Below are positions 1-5,113 of a DNA stretch of 5,113 bases, piece by piece. The translations under genes and the position numbers were made by a program. This DNA is from Desulfobacteraceae bacterium (GTDB lineage: Bacteria; Desulfobacterota; Desulfobacteria; Desulfobacterales; UBA11574), in assembly GCA_002868985.1 (NCBI GenBank), contig PKTV01000515.1, positions 1 to 5,113 on the forward strand, given 5' to 3'. Each line of letters starts with the position of its first letter. The stretch's first letter is position 1. The notes below the pieces were generated by a model that worked only from the letters and a program-made list of their open reading frames with translations, made no database searches and was not told the DNA's origin.

Positions 1-30
1 GTCATCTCCAATTGAGTCGGTGTGATTCCA

Positions 31-62
31 AAGGGTACAAGGGGTCAAGGATTCAAGGGTTC
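31..62 (+). repeat. Octamer repeat array, left copy 1
   Basis: Four back-to-back 8-base units can be read directly: AAGGGTAC, AAGGGGTC, AAGGATTC, AAGGGTTC. The consensus is close to AAGGGTTC. A period of 8 is not a multiple of 3, so this is not coding repetition. A second array in the same orientation follows at 88-119 and an inverted one lies at 273-304. The 30 bases before this array have stops in two frames (13-15 and 23-25) and show no recognisable gene end. Confidence 0.8.
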
Positions 63-87
63 GAGTGAAATGCTTTAAAAAACACTG

Positions 88-119
88 AAGGATCCAAGGT
101 GTCGAGGGTCCAAGGATTC
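88..119 (+). repeat. Octamer repeat array, left copy 2
   Basis: Four units of 8 bases: AAGGATCC, AAGGTGTC, GAGGGTCC, AAGGATTC, then AAGTGAAA. It belongs to the same family as the array at 31-62. The shared stretch CAAGGATTCAAG recurs at 46-57 and 111-122, and GTGAAA follows both arrays, so the two look like a roughly 60-bp duplication. Bases 105-122 match the reverse complement of 286-303 at 17 of 18 positions. Confidence 0.8.
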
Positions 120-125
120 AAGTGA

Positions 126-290
126 AAAGCAAAAAAATATTCAAAGAAAGAAACCCAGATTTTGTTGGCAGGGGATTTAGATTTAATTGAAAAAGGTGAA
201 TTGGGTACACTAAAATAAGACATCGCAGAAATCGAAAGAATGTTGAAAGCGTTGATAAAGTCTTTAGAAAACAAACCCTTGACCCCTTGA
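126..290 (+). pseudogene. Relic of a four-helix-bundle (23S rRNA intervening-sequence type) protein
   Basis: In one + frame, after a TGA at 123-125, about 54 codons read like the C-terminal part of the small four-helix-bundle proteins first named from 23S rRNA intervening sequences. The segment ETQILLAGDLDLIEKG (150-197) resembles the third-helix region. After an in-frame TAA at 216-218, DIAEIERMLKALIKSLENK (219-275) resembles the last helix, and the reading ends at TGA 288-290. Intact members of this family are usually about 110-130 residues. Here the first two helices are absent, replaced by octamer repeats, and the TAA splits the remaining helices, so the gene is dead. The final codons and stop lie inside the inverted octamer array. 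The family call is from memory of family sequences; a profile search was not possible. Any function of such proteins outside rRNA spacers is unclear. Confidence 0.68.
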
Positions 291-304
291 GTCCTTGGAC
301 CCTT
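273..304 (-). repeat. Octamer repeat array, inverted copy
   Basis: On the minus strand this stretch reads as four 8-base units: AAGGGTCC, AAGGACTC, AAGGGGTC, AAGGGTTT. They are the same family as the arrays at 31-62 and 88-119 but in opposite orientation. Bases 277-289 are the exact reverse complement of 38-50 (13 of 13). The arrays therefore form imperfect inverted termini around the four-helix-bundle relic. Confidence 0.8.
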
Positions 305-325
305 TTCTCCAACTAAGTTGGAGAA
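305..325 (+). other. Perfect 9-bp hairpin upstream of paaK
   Basis: TTCTCCAAC (305-313) and GTTGGAGAA (317-325) are perfect reverse complements around a 3-base TAA loop. No T-run follows on either strand, so it is not a convincing terminator. It abuts the inverted octamer array and ends 18 bases before the ribosome binding site of the ligase gene. It could be the outer end of the repeat element or a leader hairpin in the mRNA. Confidence 0.6.
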
Positions 326-343
326 GAACTATAAACTGTTTCT

Positions 344-351
344 GAAAGGAG
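344..351 (+). promoter_or_regulatory. Shine-Dalgarno of paaK
   Basis: GAAAGGAG lies 7 bases before the ATG at 359 and decides that start over the in-frame ATG at 386. Family members often begin close to the second position, but that ATG has no comparable upstream purine motif. Confidence 0.8.
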
Positions 352-358
352 TACTATA

Positions 359-1660
359 ATGATTCTCGACATCGGATTCGAAACCATGCCAAGAGAAGAT
401 CTCGAGGCCATCATACTGCGACGGCTCAAGGCAACGATTGATCGTGTCTACGCAAATGTAGCGTTTTATCGTAAAAAATTTGAAGAAAACAATCTAACAC
501 CCAATGACATTAAGTCCCTTGAAGATTTAAAACGAATTCCGTTTACCGTAAAAGAGGATTTGAGGGACAATTACCCTTTCGGCATGTTTGCCGTTCCCAT
601 GGACAATGTCGTACGTATCCATGCCTCGTCCGGCACCACAGGAAAACCCACTGTTGTGGGGTATACGGCCAGGGATGTCAATACATGGGCTGAACTGATG
701 GCCAGGTCACTGGCCGCCGGCGGAGCAACCCGGGGAGACATCATTCACAATGCTTATGGCTACGGACTCTTTACAGGAGGTCTGGGAATCCACTATGGAG
801 CGGAAAAACTCGGCGCTTCAGTCATTCCGGTTTCAGGAGGTAATACAAAGCGGCAAATTGTCATCATGAAGGATTTTGGTCCCACAATATTGACGGCGAC
901 GCCCTCGTACGCGCTTCACCTCGCGGAAGTCGCCGAAGATGTGGGGGTATCTTTTAAGGATTTTAAGTTTAAATATGGAATATTCGGGGCTGAACCCTGG
1001 TCTGAAAATATGCGTGAGGAGATCGAACGAAAACTGAACCTGGTTGCAGTGGATATTTACGGCTTAAGCGAAGTGATCGGCCCCGGGGTTGCCATTGAGT
1101 GTCATGAAGCGAAACAGGGCCTTCACATATTTGAAGATCATTTTATCCCTGAAATCATTAACCCTGCAACAGGAGAAGTTCTCCCTTACGGTGAAACCGG
1201 TGAACTTGTTTTTACGACCATCACCAAGGAAGCATTTCCAGTTATCCGTTACAGGACGCGCGACATTACGTCGCTGAATCCCGAGCCGTGTATATGCGGA
1301 CGGACCCATATTCGCATGAACAAGGTCAGCGGGCGTACAGACGACATGTTGATCATCAGAGGCGTCAATGTATTTCCTTCACAGATCGAGAGTGTCCTGA
1401 TGGAAATGGAAGAAGTTGAACCGCATTATCAGCTTATTGTTGACAGGGAAGATAAGCTGGATACACTGACCGTTCTACTTGAAGTCGGTGAACGTCTCTT
1501 TTCTGATGAAGTAAAACACCTTCAGGAACGGGAAAGAACAATAGCAAAGAACATAAAAGATTATCTTGGCGTTTCAGCAAAAGTAAAACTGGTAGAACCA
1601 AAGGTAATCGCTCGAAGCGAGGGGAAAGCTGTGCGAGTGATTGACAATCGTAAACTATAG
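359..1660 (+). CDS. paaK: Phenylacetate-CoA ligase (arylacetate-CoA ligase)
   Basis: A 433-residue cytoplasmic enzyme of the adenylate-forming superfamily, full length for PaaK. It activates phenylacetate or a related arylacetate with ATP and CoA to the CoA thioester. Seen in the protein: the family N-terminus [21 protein letters not shown] (from residue 11), [15 protein letters not shown] (61-75), the phosphate-binding loop SSGTTGKP (90-97), DIYGLSEV (232-239), RYRTRD (297-302), a CICG pair (311-314), [16 protein letters not shown] (325-340) and the C-terminal RSEGKAVRV (419-427), whose Lys423 is the likely catalytic lysine. All expected core motifs are present. The gene lies 190 bp upstream of a tandem-ACT gene and ahead of a Liv importer. 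In anaerobes and archaea, PaaK homologues often sit with indolepyruvate oxidoreductase (iorAB) and act in aromatic amino acid breakdown. No ior gene is visible here, so that role is inference. The exact aryl acid cannot be told. Confidence 0.95.
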   Translation: MILDIGFETMPREDLEAIILRRLKATIDRVYANVAFYRKKFEENNLTPNDIKSLEDLKRIPFTVKEDLRDNYPFGMFAVPMDNVVRIHASSGTTGKPTVVGYTARDVNTWAELMARSLAAGGATRGDIIHNAYGYGLFTGGLGIHYGAEKLGASVIPVSGGNTKRQIVIMKDFGPTILTATPSYALHLAEVAEDVGVSFKDFKFKYGIFGAEPWSENMREEIERKLNLVAVDIYGLSEVIGPGVAIECHEAKQGLHIFEDHFIPEIINPATGEVLPYGETGELVFTTITKEAFPVIRYRTRDITSLNPEPCICGRTHIRMNKVSGRTDDMLIIRGVNVFPSQIESVLMEMEEVEPHYQLIVDREDKLDTLTVLLEVGERLFSDEVKHLQERERTIAKNIKDYLGVSAKVKLVEPKVIARSEGKAVRVIDNRKL

Positions 1661-1850
1661 AATGAAGGTTCAGGGTTCAGAGATCAGAGGTCAGGTTTCC
1701 CCGATAAATCGGGATTTCCACTTCGCTCCAACAGGTGTCAGGGTTCAAGGTTCAGGGCTTGCCCGCCTGCGGGTTCAGGGGAAGTAAAGTTCAAAACAGA
1801 ACGCTCAAAGGCAAAGGGCGATCAAAAGACCAATCATAAGGAGGACAGAT
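1661..1850 (+). repeat. Heptamer-repeat intergenic region between paaK and the ACT gene
   Basis: Six bases past the paaK stop, four heptamers run in tandem at 1667-1694: GGTTCAG, GGTTCAG, AGATCAG, AGGTCAG. The motif resumes at 1742-1755 (GGTTCAA, GGTTCAG) and at 1772-1778 (GGTTCAG). Between the heptamers lie two palindromes: CCCGATAAATCGGG (1700-1713) and CCCGCCTGCGGG (1762-1773). GGGC at 1755-1758 can also pair with GCCC at 1761-1764, competing with the second palindrome. The unit length is 7, not the 8 seen at the left edge, so this is a related but distinct repeat. No reading frame or T-run terminator is evident. The last part holds the AAGGAGG site (1838-1844) of the ACT gene. Confidence 0.75.
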
Positions 1851-2282
1851 ATGCGGGCGGAACAGATTTCAGTCTTTTTGGAAAATAAGGCTGGACGTTT
1901 GGCTGAAGTTACAGGGATTCTTTCCGAAGCGAACGTGAACATCAGAGCGCTTGCCGTGGCGGACACATCCGATTTCGGTGTACTTCGTCTCATTGTAGAC
2001 GATAATATAAAGGCGGTTAAGGCGCTTAAAAATCGTGGATTTACCGTGGGAAGAACCGATGTTGTGGCAGTAGAAGTGGAAGACAGGCCCGGAGGTCTTC
2101 ATCGATTACTGGATATGTTTAACAAATCCGAAATAAACGTGGAATACATGTATGCCTTTGTTCGGCACAGCGGTGAGAATGCCGTCATGATATTTCGATT
2201 CGACAATATCGATGAGGCCGTTAGGGTACTTGAAGAAAACAAGGTGAAAGTCATTAACGGCAGTAAAGTTTACACCCTGTAA
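1851..2282 (+). CDS. Tandem ACT-domain protein, putative amino-acid sensor
   Basis: A 143-residue soluble protein made of two ACT modules and nothing else. ACT 1 covers about residues 3-68, with the ligand-loop motif [14 protein letters not shown] (11-24) and [11 protein letters not shown] (28-38). ACT 2 covers about 72-140, with [14 protein letters not shown] (77-90) and [11 protein letters not shown] (94-104). The second loop has the usual Pro-Gly; the first has Ala-Gly in its place. There is no catalytic or DNA-binding domain, so it probably binds an amino acid and acts through a partner, or as a free-standing regulatory subunit. The start is set by AAGGAGG, 6 bases upstream. Proteins of this two-ACT type are familiar neighbours of PaaK homologues in anaerobes (from memory), as here. 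Aromatic or branched-chain amino acids are plausible ligands by context, but the sequence does not show which. Confidence 0.9.
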   Translation: MRAEQISVFLENKAGRLAEVTGILSEANVNIRALAVADTSDFGVLRLIVDDNIKAVKALKNRGFTVGRTDVVAVEVEDRPGGLHRLLDMFNKSEINVEYMYAFVRHSGENAVMIFRFDNIDEAVRVLEENKVKVINGSKVYTL

Positions 2283-2660
2283 TACGGATTGAACTGTTTA
2301 ATTTGGCTGATATAGGAGAATCTCCGGTCCCAGCCAAGGGTTCACAAAACAATAAGTTCGCAATTTTAGGAACATCGATATCCGACCGGATAGGAAAGAA
2401 AATGCAGAAATATTCAGTATATTTCTATTTTTCGAAACGACGTCGGATGGGATGTATCAGCATCTAAAATGTGAAATTATTTTTGAGCGAGGCCAAAGGT
2501 TTCGGATGAGATCCATTTGAAACCAAATATTGTTATTCCAGTATTCCAATACCCCAACTGGATAACATTATCGGGTGGACGATAATGTCAGTTTGATTGT
2601 AAGCGAAGTGTGGTTTCCAAGACATTGGTAGTGTTAAACATTTGAGAAAAGGAGGCGTAG
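2283..2660 (+). other. Gene-free leader region upstream of the binding-protein gene, with several dyads
   Basis: No credible reading frame is present in these 378 bases. TTGGCTG (2303-2309) pairs with CAGCCAA (2331-2337) around an inner GGAGA/TCTCC stem (2315-2325), just after the ACT stop. It lacks a T-run, so termination is doubtful. TATCCG-AC-CGGATA is a small palindrome (2379-2392) and CGACGTCG another (2438-2445). TCGGATGRGAT occurs twice (2443-2453 and 2502-2512). A single octamer AAGGGTTC, like those at the left edge, lies at 2336-2343. Two adjacent dyads at 2537-2562 and 2565-2588 are listed separately. I could not place a convincing -35/-10 pair or a sigma-54 site. A promoter is expected given the size of the gap, but it is not identified. 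Confidence 0.55.
2537..2588 (+). promoter_or_regulatory. Pair of adjacent inverted repeats, possible operator
   Basis: TCCAGT (2537-2542) pairs with ACTGGA (2557-2562). Two bases later, ACATTATCG (2565-2573) pairs perfectly with CGATAATGT (2580-2588) around the 6-base spacer GGTGGA. The second dyad ends 72 bases before the binding-protein start. Inside the first, ATTCCA is repeated at 2535-2540 and 2543-2548. The layout fits a regulator binding site near a promoter, but no known operator consensus is recognised. A leader hairpin is the alternative. Confidence 0.4.
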
Positions 2661-3833
2661 ATGACACTCAAGAGAATTTCTATTTTTGCAACAATTTGTC
2701 TATTCTGTCTGGGATTGATAGTTAGTCCGGCAATGGCTTTCAAGGGGACCTATAAAGTGGGCGCCGTATTTTCCGCAACCGGTCGCACCTCTTTTTTGGG
2801 GGATCCTGAGAAGAAAACCGCTGAAATGCTCGCAGAAGAGATCAACAAAGCCGGTGGCATTAACGGCCACAAGCTGGAGTTGATTGTTTACGATACCGAA
2901 GGCGATGCGACAAAATGCAATCTGGCGGTTAAAAAACTCATTACCCAGGACAAGGTCTGTGCAGTGATCGGTCCTTCATTGAGCGGGACGTCTCTGGCGG
3001 TTGTGCCTTTGGCTGAAAAATATAAAACGCCTCTGGTTTCCTGTGCAGCAAGTTATAAAATCGTTCATAATGACAAGACCGGCAAACCGTATAAATGGGT
3101 CTTTAAAACGCCTCAAACCGATACCATGGCCGTAGAAGCGATTTATACACGGCTGCAAAAAAGCGGCATCAATAAGATCGCCATCATCAGTGTGACTTCA
3201 GGGTTTGGCGCCAGCGGCCGTGGTGAACTCATCCGACTTGCTCCCAAGTATAAAATGAATATTGTCGCCGATGAAAAATACGGACCCAAAGATACGGATA
3301 TGACGGCACAGCTGACCAAAATCAAGGGCAAAGCGCCCAAGGCCATTATCAACTGGTCTGTGGGCCCGACCCAGGTTACGGTGCTCCGCAACTCCAGAGA
3401 TTTGGGAATGACCGGCATTCCGTTTTATCAGAGTCATGGCTTTGGCAGCCGCAAAAATATCGAACTCGCGGCAGGGGCGGCAGAAGGCGTTTTTTGCCCT
3501 CTGGGTTCATGTAATATCGCCGGGCTACTTCCGGCAAACCATCCGCAAAAAGGTGTGACCAGCAAGTACATGAAAGACTATATGGCCAAATATAAGGAAC
3601 CGCTGTCTTCATTCGGCGGTCATGCGTGGGATGCGCTGAGCATGGTGGTAAAAGCCCTAACGAATGTCGGTGACGACAAAGCAAAGATTCAGGGCTATCT
3701 TGAAAATCATATCAAAGGTTTCGTCGGTCAGCATGGTATATTCAATTACTCTCCCGACGACCATAACGGCCTGACGAAAGATGCGTTTAATATGGTCGTT
3801 GTAAAAGATGGAGACTGGGCATTGGCAGACTGA
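2661..3833 (+). CDS. Periplasmic substrate-binding protein of a Liv-type ABC importer
   Basis: A 390-residue type I periplasmic binding protein of the LivJ/LivK (leucine/amide/aromatic-acid binding) family. It should capture the substrate in the periplasm and deliver it to the LivH-LivM membrane pair encoded next. Residues 1-26 form a Sec signal peptide: KR near the start, a hydrophobic core and AMA before Phe27. No lipobox cysteine sits at the cleavage point, so it is probably soluble. The mature protein starts with YKVGAVFSATG (31-41), followed by KKTAEMLAEEINKAGGING (51-69), LIVYDTEGD (74-82), VIGPSLSGT (102-110), TSGFGASGRGEL (179-190) and the late GGHAWDAL (319-326) and GIFNYSPDDHNGL (359-371), all typical of the family. 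Length is normal. The start has AAAAGGAGG ending 5 bases upstream. The pocket residues do not let me name the ligand; nearby paaK favours an aromatic compound, while a branched-chain amino acid remains possible. Confidence 0.95.
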   Translation: MTLKRISIFATICLFCLGLIVSPAMAFKGTYKVGAVFSATGRTSFLGDPEKKTAEMLAEEINKAGGINGHKLELIVYDTEGDATKCNLAVKKLITQDKVCAVIGPSLSGTSLAVVPLAEKYKTPLVSCAASYKIVHNDKTGKPYKWVFKTPQTDTMAVEAIYTRLQKSGINKIAIISVTSGFGASGRGELIRLAPKYKMNIVADEKYGPKDTDMTAQLTKIKGKAPKAIINWSVGPTQVTVLRNSRDLGMTGIPFYQSHGFGSRKNIELAAGAAEGVFCPLGSCNIAGLLPANHPQKGVTSKYMKDYMAKYKEPLSSFGGHAWDALSMVVKALTNVGDDKAKIQGYLENHIKGFVGQHGIFNYSPDDHNGLTKDAFNMVVVKDGDWALAD

Positions 3834-3911
3834 TTTTTACCCTTATTGATCGTAAACAGAACCCTAACGTTGCAAAAGTTCAGGATGCCGTAAGTCAAAG
3901 GCGTCCAAATG

Positions 3912-3926
3912 ATATGTATAACATAT
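3912..3926 (+). other. Small AT-rich dyad after the binding-protein gene
   Basis: ATATGT (3912-3917) pairs with ACATAT (3921-3926) around ATA. A second weak stem, GCATA/TATGC around six T, follows at 3948-3963. Both lie in a strongly AT-rich 3' region (about 3900-4020) without a reading frame. Such stems are weak and may have no role. Confidence 0.3.
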
Positions 3927-4021
3927 AGAAATGTTTTAATATATTGGCATATTTTTTTATGCAACGATAGGGAAAATTTTTGATCATTTAACGTCTTAGA
4001 TTCTTTCAACATTTTTTCTGT

Positions 4022-4056
4022 GAGGGTGGTGTTCCATTTAACCACCCTCGCTTTTT
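4022..4056 (+). terminator. Intrinsic terminator after the binding-protein gene
   Basis: GAGGGTGGT (4022-4030) and ACCACCCTC (4041-4049) are perfect reverse complements around a 10-base loop, followed by GC and five T (4052-4056). This is a standard rho-independent layout with a GC-rich 9-bp stem. It lies 188 bases past the binding-protein stop and 63 bases before livH. It would stop or reduce transcription between the binding protein and its permeases, which fits the usual excess of binding protein over membrane subunits. Confidence 0.82.
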
Positions 4057-4062
4057 AATCAA

Positions 4063-4100
4063 ACCTCAATTGACCGGTTTTTTTTACGATCAATTGAGGT
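4063..4100 (+). promoter_or_regulatory. 11-bp hairpin in the livH leader
   Basis: ACCTCAATTGA (4063-4073) and TCAATTGAGGT (4090-4100) are perfect reverse complements around a 16-base loop that contains eight consecutive T (4078-4085). The stem starts 6 bases after the T-run of the preceding terminator. The 3' arm contains GAGG (4096-4099), the only Shine-Dalgarno-like run before livH, paired with CCTC in the 5' arm. No T-run follows the stem, so it is not itself a clear terminator. It may be a leader structure controlling livH or an mRNA-stabilising stem. Confidence 0.55.
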
Positions 4101-4118
4101 CAAATTCTGTTTTAACCT

Positions 4119-5021
4119 ATGGAAACGATAACACTATCAGGGCAGCTCTTTCAATACCTGATCACCGGCATTACCGTAGGCAGTGTCTATGCCATGGTGG
4201 CCGTGGGATTTAACATCATCTATAATGTGACCGAGATCATCAATTTCGCCCAGGGCGAATTCGTCATGCTGGGGGGGCTGATCATGGTCTTTTTTCACGT
4301 TGTCGCTGGGCTTCCTTTAATTATGGCTTTCCCGGCCACAGTTATTCTTGGGACACTGGTGGGGATACTTTTAGACCGGTTGGCGATCCGCCCCATCCGC
4401 CGGCCCTCGGTGCTTACGCTGATTATCGCCACCATTGCAGCGTCGATTCTGATCAAGGGCGCAGCCATGTTTATCTGGGGCAAGGACCCTTATGATCTAC
4501 CGGCGTTTTCCGGGCGTAATCCCATCACTGTTTTTGGGGCCGTGATTCAACCCCAGTATTTGTGGGTGATCGGTTTTCTAATCATTATTGTCATTGTTTT
4601 GTCGATCTTTTTTGATCGAACCATTGTCGGAAAGGCCATGAGCGCCTGTGCGGACAATCCGAACGCGGCCAGCCTGGTGGGGATCAATGTCAAACAAATG
4701 ATTTTGTTGTCCTTTGCCCTTTCAGCGGCCATTGGGGCGGTGGCCGGTATTACCGTAACACCTATATCCCTTATGGAATACGATCGGGGAGCCATGCTGG
4801 CGGTGAAGGGATTCGGTGCGGCCATCCTTGGAGGACTGGGAAGCTTTCCCGGGGCTATTCTGGGGGGACTTATTATGGGAAGCATCGAATCATTCGGTGC
4901 CGGAGTGATCAGCTCGGGATATAAAGATGCTTTTGCGCTGATCGTGCTTCTGATCGTCCTGTTTTTTAGACCCAGTGGAATTTTAGGGAGTATAGAGATC
5001 AGCAAGATCAAAAGGTTTTAA
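4119..5021 (+). CDS. livH: LivH-type ABC transporter permease
   Basis: A 300-residue integral inner-membrane permease of the branched-chain amino acid (HAAT) importer family, normal in length. With LivM it forms the channel for substrate brought by the binding protein encoded upstream. The N-terminus LITGITVGSVYAMVAVGFNI (14-33) followed by EIINFAQGEFVMLGG (39-53) is the LivH signature. Hydrophobic spans fall roughly at 14-36, 48-62, 66-86, 98-119, 148-165, 193-216, 229-256 and 270-285. GKAMSACADNPNAASLVGIN (171-190) is the cytoplasmic loop expected to contact the ATPase, and GFGAAILGGLGSFPGAILGG (231-250) is also diagnostic. The ATG at 4119 is the only sensible start: an in-frame TAA lies at 4113-4115 and the next methionine is residue 26, inside the first span. 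The start is odd in lacking a Shine-Dalgarno at normal spacing. The next gene begins 2 bases after the stop, so livH and livM are surely cotranscribed. Confidence 0.95.
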   Translation: METITLSGQLFQYLITGITVGSVYAMVAVGFNIIYNVTEIINFAQGEFVMLGGLIMVFFHVVAGLPLIMAFPATVILGTLVGILLDRLAIRPIRRPSVLTLIIATIAASILIKGAAMFIWGKDPYDLPAFSGRNPITVFGAVIQPQYLWVIGFLIIIVIVLSIFFDRTIVGKAMSACADNPNAASLVGINVKQMILLSFALSAAIGAVAGITVTPISLMEYDRGAMLAVKGFGAAILGGLGSFPGAILGGLIMGSIESFGAGVISSGYKDAFALIVLLIVLFFRPSGILGSIEISKIKRF

Positions 5022-5023
5022 GG

Positions 5024-5113
5024 ATGTCACTAATCGGAAAAATTCCCACAACCGTCTTTGTGCTCTTTATCATTGCCTTTCCATGGGTTGCCCATAAAAT
5101 TCCCTCTATCGAA
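5024..5113 (+). CDS. livM: LivM-type ABC transporter permease, N-terminal fragment cut by window edge
   Basis: An open frame of 30 codons begins at ATG 5024, two bases after the livH stop, and continues past the right edge. The visible residues start MSLIGKIPTTVFVLFIIAF and continue through PWVAHKIPSIE: a short polar lead, then a hydrophobic first membrane span (about residues 9-22). LivM is assigned because this is the standard gene after livH and the N-terminus has the right character; the diagnostic LivM motifs lie outside the window. AAAAGG at 5010-5015, inside the livH end, can serve as ribosome binding site about 8 bases upstream, so translation is probably coupled. livG and livF ATPase genes would be expected next. 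Confidence 0.8.
   Translation, partial: MSLIGKIPTTVFVLFIIAFPWVAHKIPSIE

Noticed and set aside
31..304. Octamer arrays considered as a CRISPR array.
   Set aside because: The units are 8 bases, adjacent and degenerate, with no 25-40 base repeats alternating with unique spacers and no cas genes.
53..312. Two overlapping minus-strand ORFs (73 and 64 residues) at the left edge.
   Set aside because: They are antisense to the four-helix-bundle relic and run into the octamer arrays; their peptides are low-complexity and rich in Phe, Leu and Ser, with no recognisable family.
386..1660. Alternative paaK start at ATG 386.
   Set aside because: The ATG at 359 has a strong GAAAGGAG 7 bases upstream, while 386 has no comparable site.
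2303..2337. Stem TTGGCTG/CAGCCAA as a terminator of the ACT gene.
   Set aside because: The 3' side is followed by GGGTTCAC, not a T-run, and the outer stem is only 7 bp with a large interior loop.
2593..2621. TTGATT as a -35 element for the binding-protein gene.
   Set aside because: At 17-base spacing the hexamer is TCCAAG, a poor -10; no sigma-54 GG/GC pattern fits either.
2283..2660. A riboswitch or T-box in the leader of the binding-protein gene.
   Set aside because: Stems are present, but no conserved riboswitch core or T-box sequence could be recognised and no terminator/antiterminator pair precedes the start.
3746..4045. A 99-residue minus-strand ORF spanning the end of the binding-protein gene and the AT-rich gap.
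   Set aside because: It overlaps the coding end of the binding protein and the intrinsic terminator, and its peptide matches nothing I recognise.
4547..5011. A 154-residue minus-strand ORF opposite livH.
   Set aside because: It is the complement of a clear permease gene, with Pro/Ile/Ser-rich sequence as expected from antisense of hydrophobic codons, and has no family resemblance.

Overview
The window reads as a piece of a mid-GC, probably Gram-negative anaerobic bacterial chromosome. A sulfate-reducing or syntrophic member of the Desulfobacterota is my best guess. The reasons are the gene set (arylacetate-CoA ligase, tandem-ACT protein and Liv-type ABC importer in one direction), a Sec signal peptide on the binding protein, and intergenic gaps filled with short GGTTCA-type repeats around a four-helix-bundle gene relic. 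The taxonomic guess rests on recollection, not on any search.

Layout, all genes on the + strand. Bases 1-358 hold no intact gene. They hold two direct arrays of a degenerate octamer (AAGGGTTC-like), an inverted array of the same octamer, and between them the C-terminal relic of a four-helix-bundle (23S rRNA intervening-sequence type) protein broken by an in-frame stop. A perfect 9-bp hairpin follows, then the phenylacetate-CoA ligase gene (359-1660). The 190-bp gap after it carries heptamer repeats (GGTTCAG) interrupted by two small perfect palindromes. A tandem ACT-domain protein follows (1851-2282). The next 378-bp gap has no gene but holds several dyads, including a perfect 9-bp inverted repeat upstream of the ABC substrate-binding protein gene (2661-3833). 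A 285-bp gap with a clear intrinsic terminator and a second 11-bp hairpin leads to the LivH-type permease (4119-5021). Two bases later the LivM-type permease begins (5024) and runs off the window.

Functional reading. The binding protein, LivH and LivM are parts of a branched-chain-amino-acid (HAAT/Liv) family importer; the ATPases LivG and LivF would be expected beyond the right edge. The ligase makes arylacetyl-CoA from an arylacetate plus ATP and CoA. The ACT protein probably senses an amino acid. Together they suggest import and catabolism of an aromatic amino acid or aryl acid, but the substrate cannot be read from the sequence. The genes are ordinary members of known families. The less ordinary material lies between them: the octamer-flanked gene relic, and the terminator plus hairpin before a livH start that lacks a Shine-Dalgarno.
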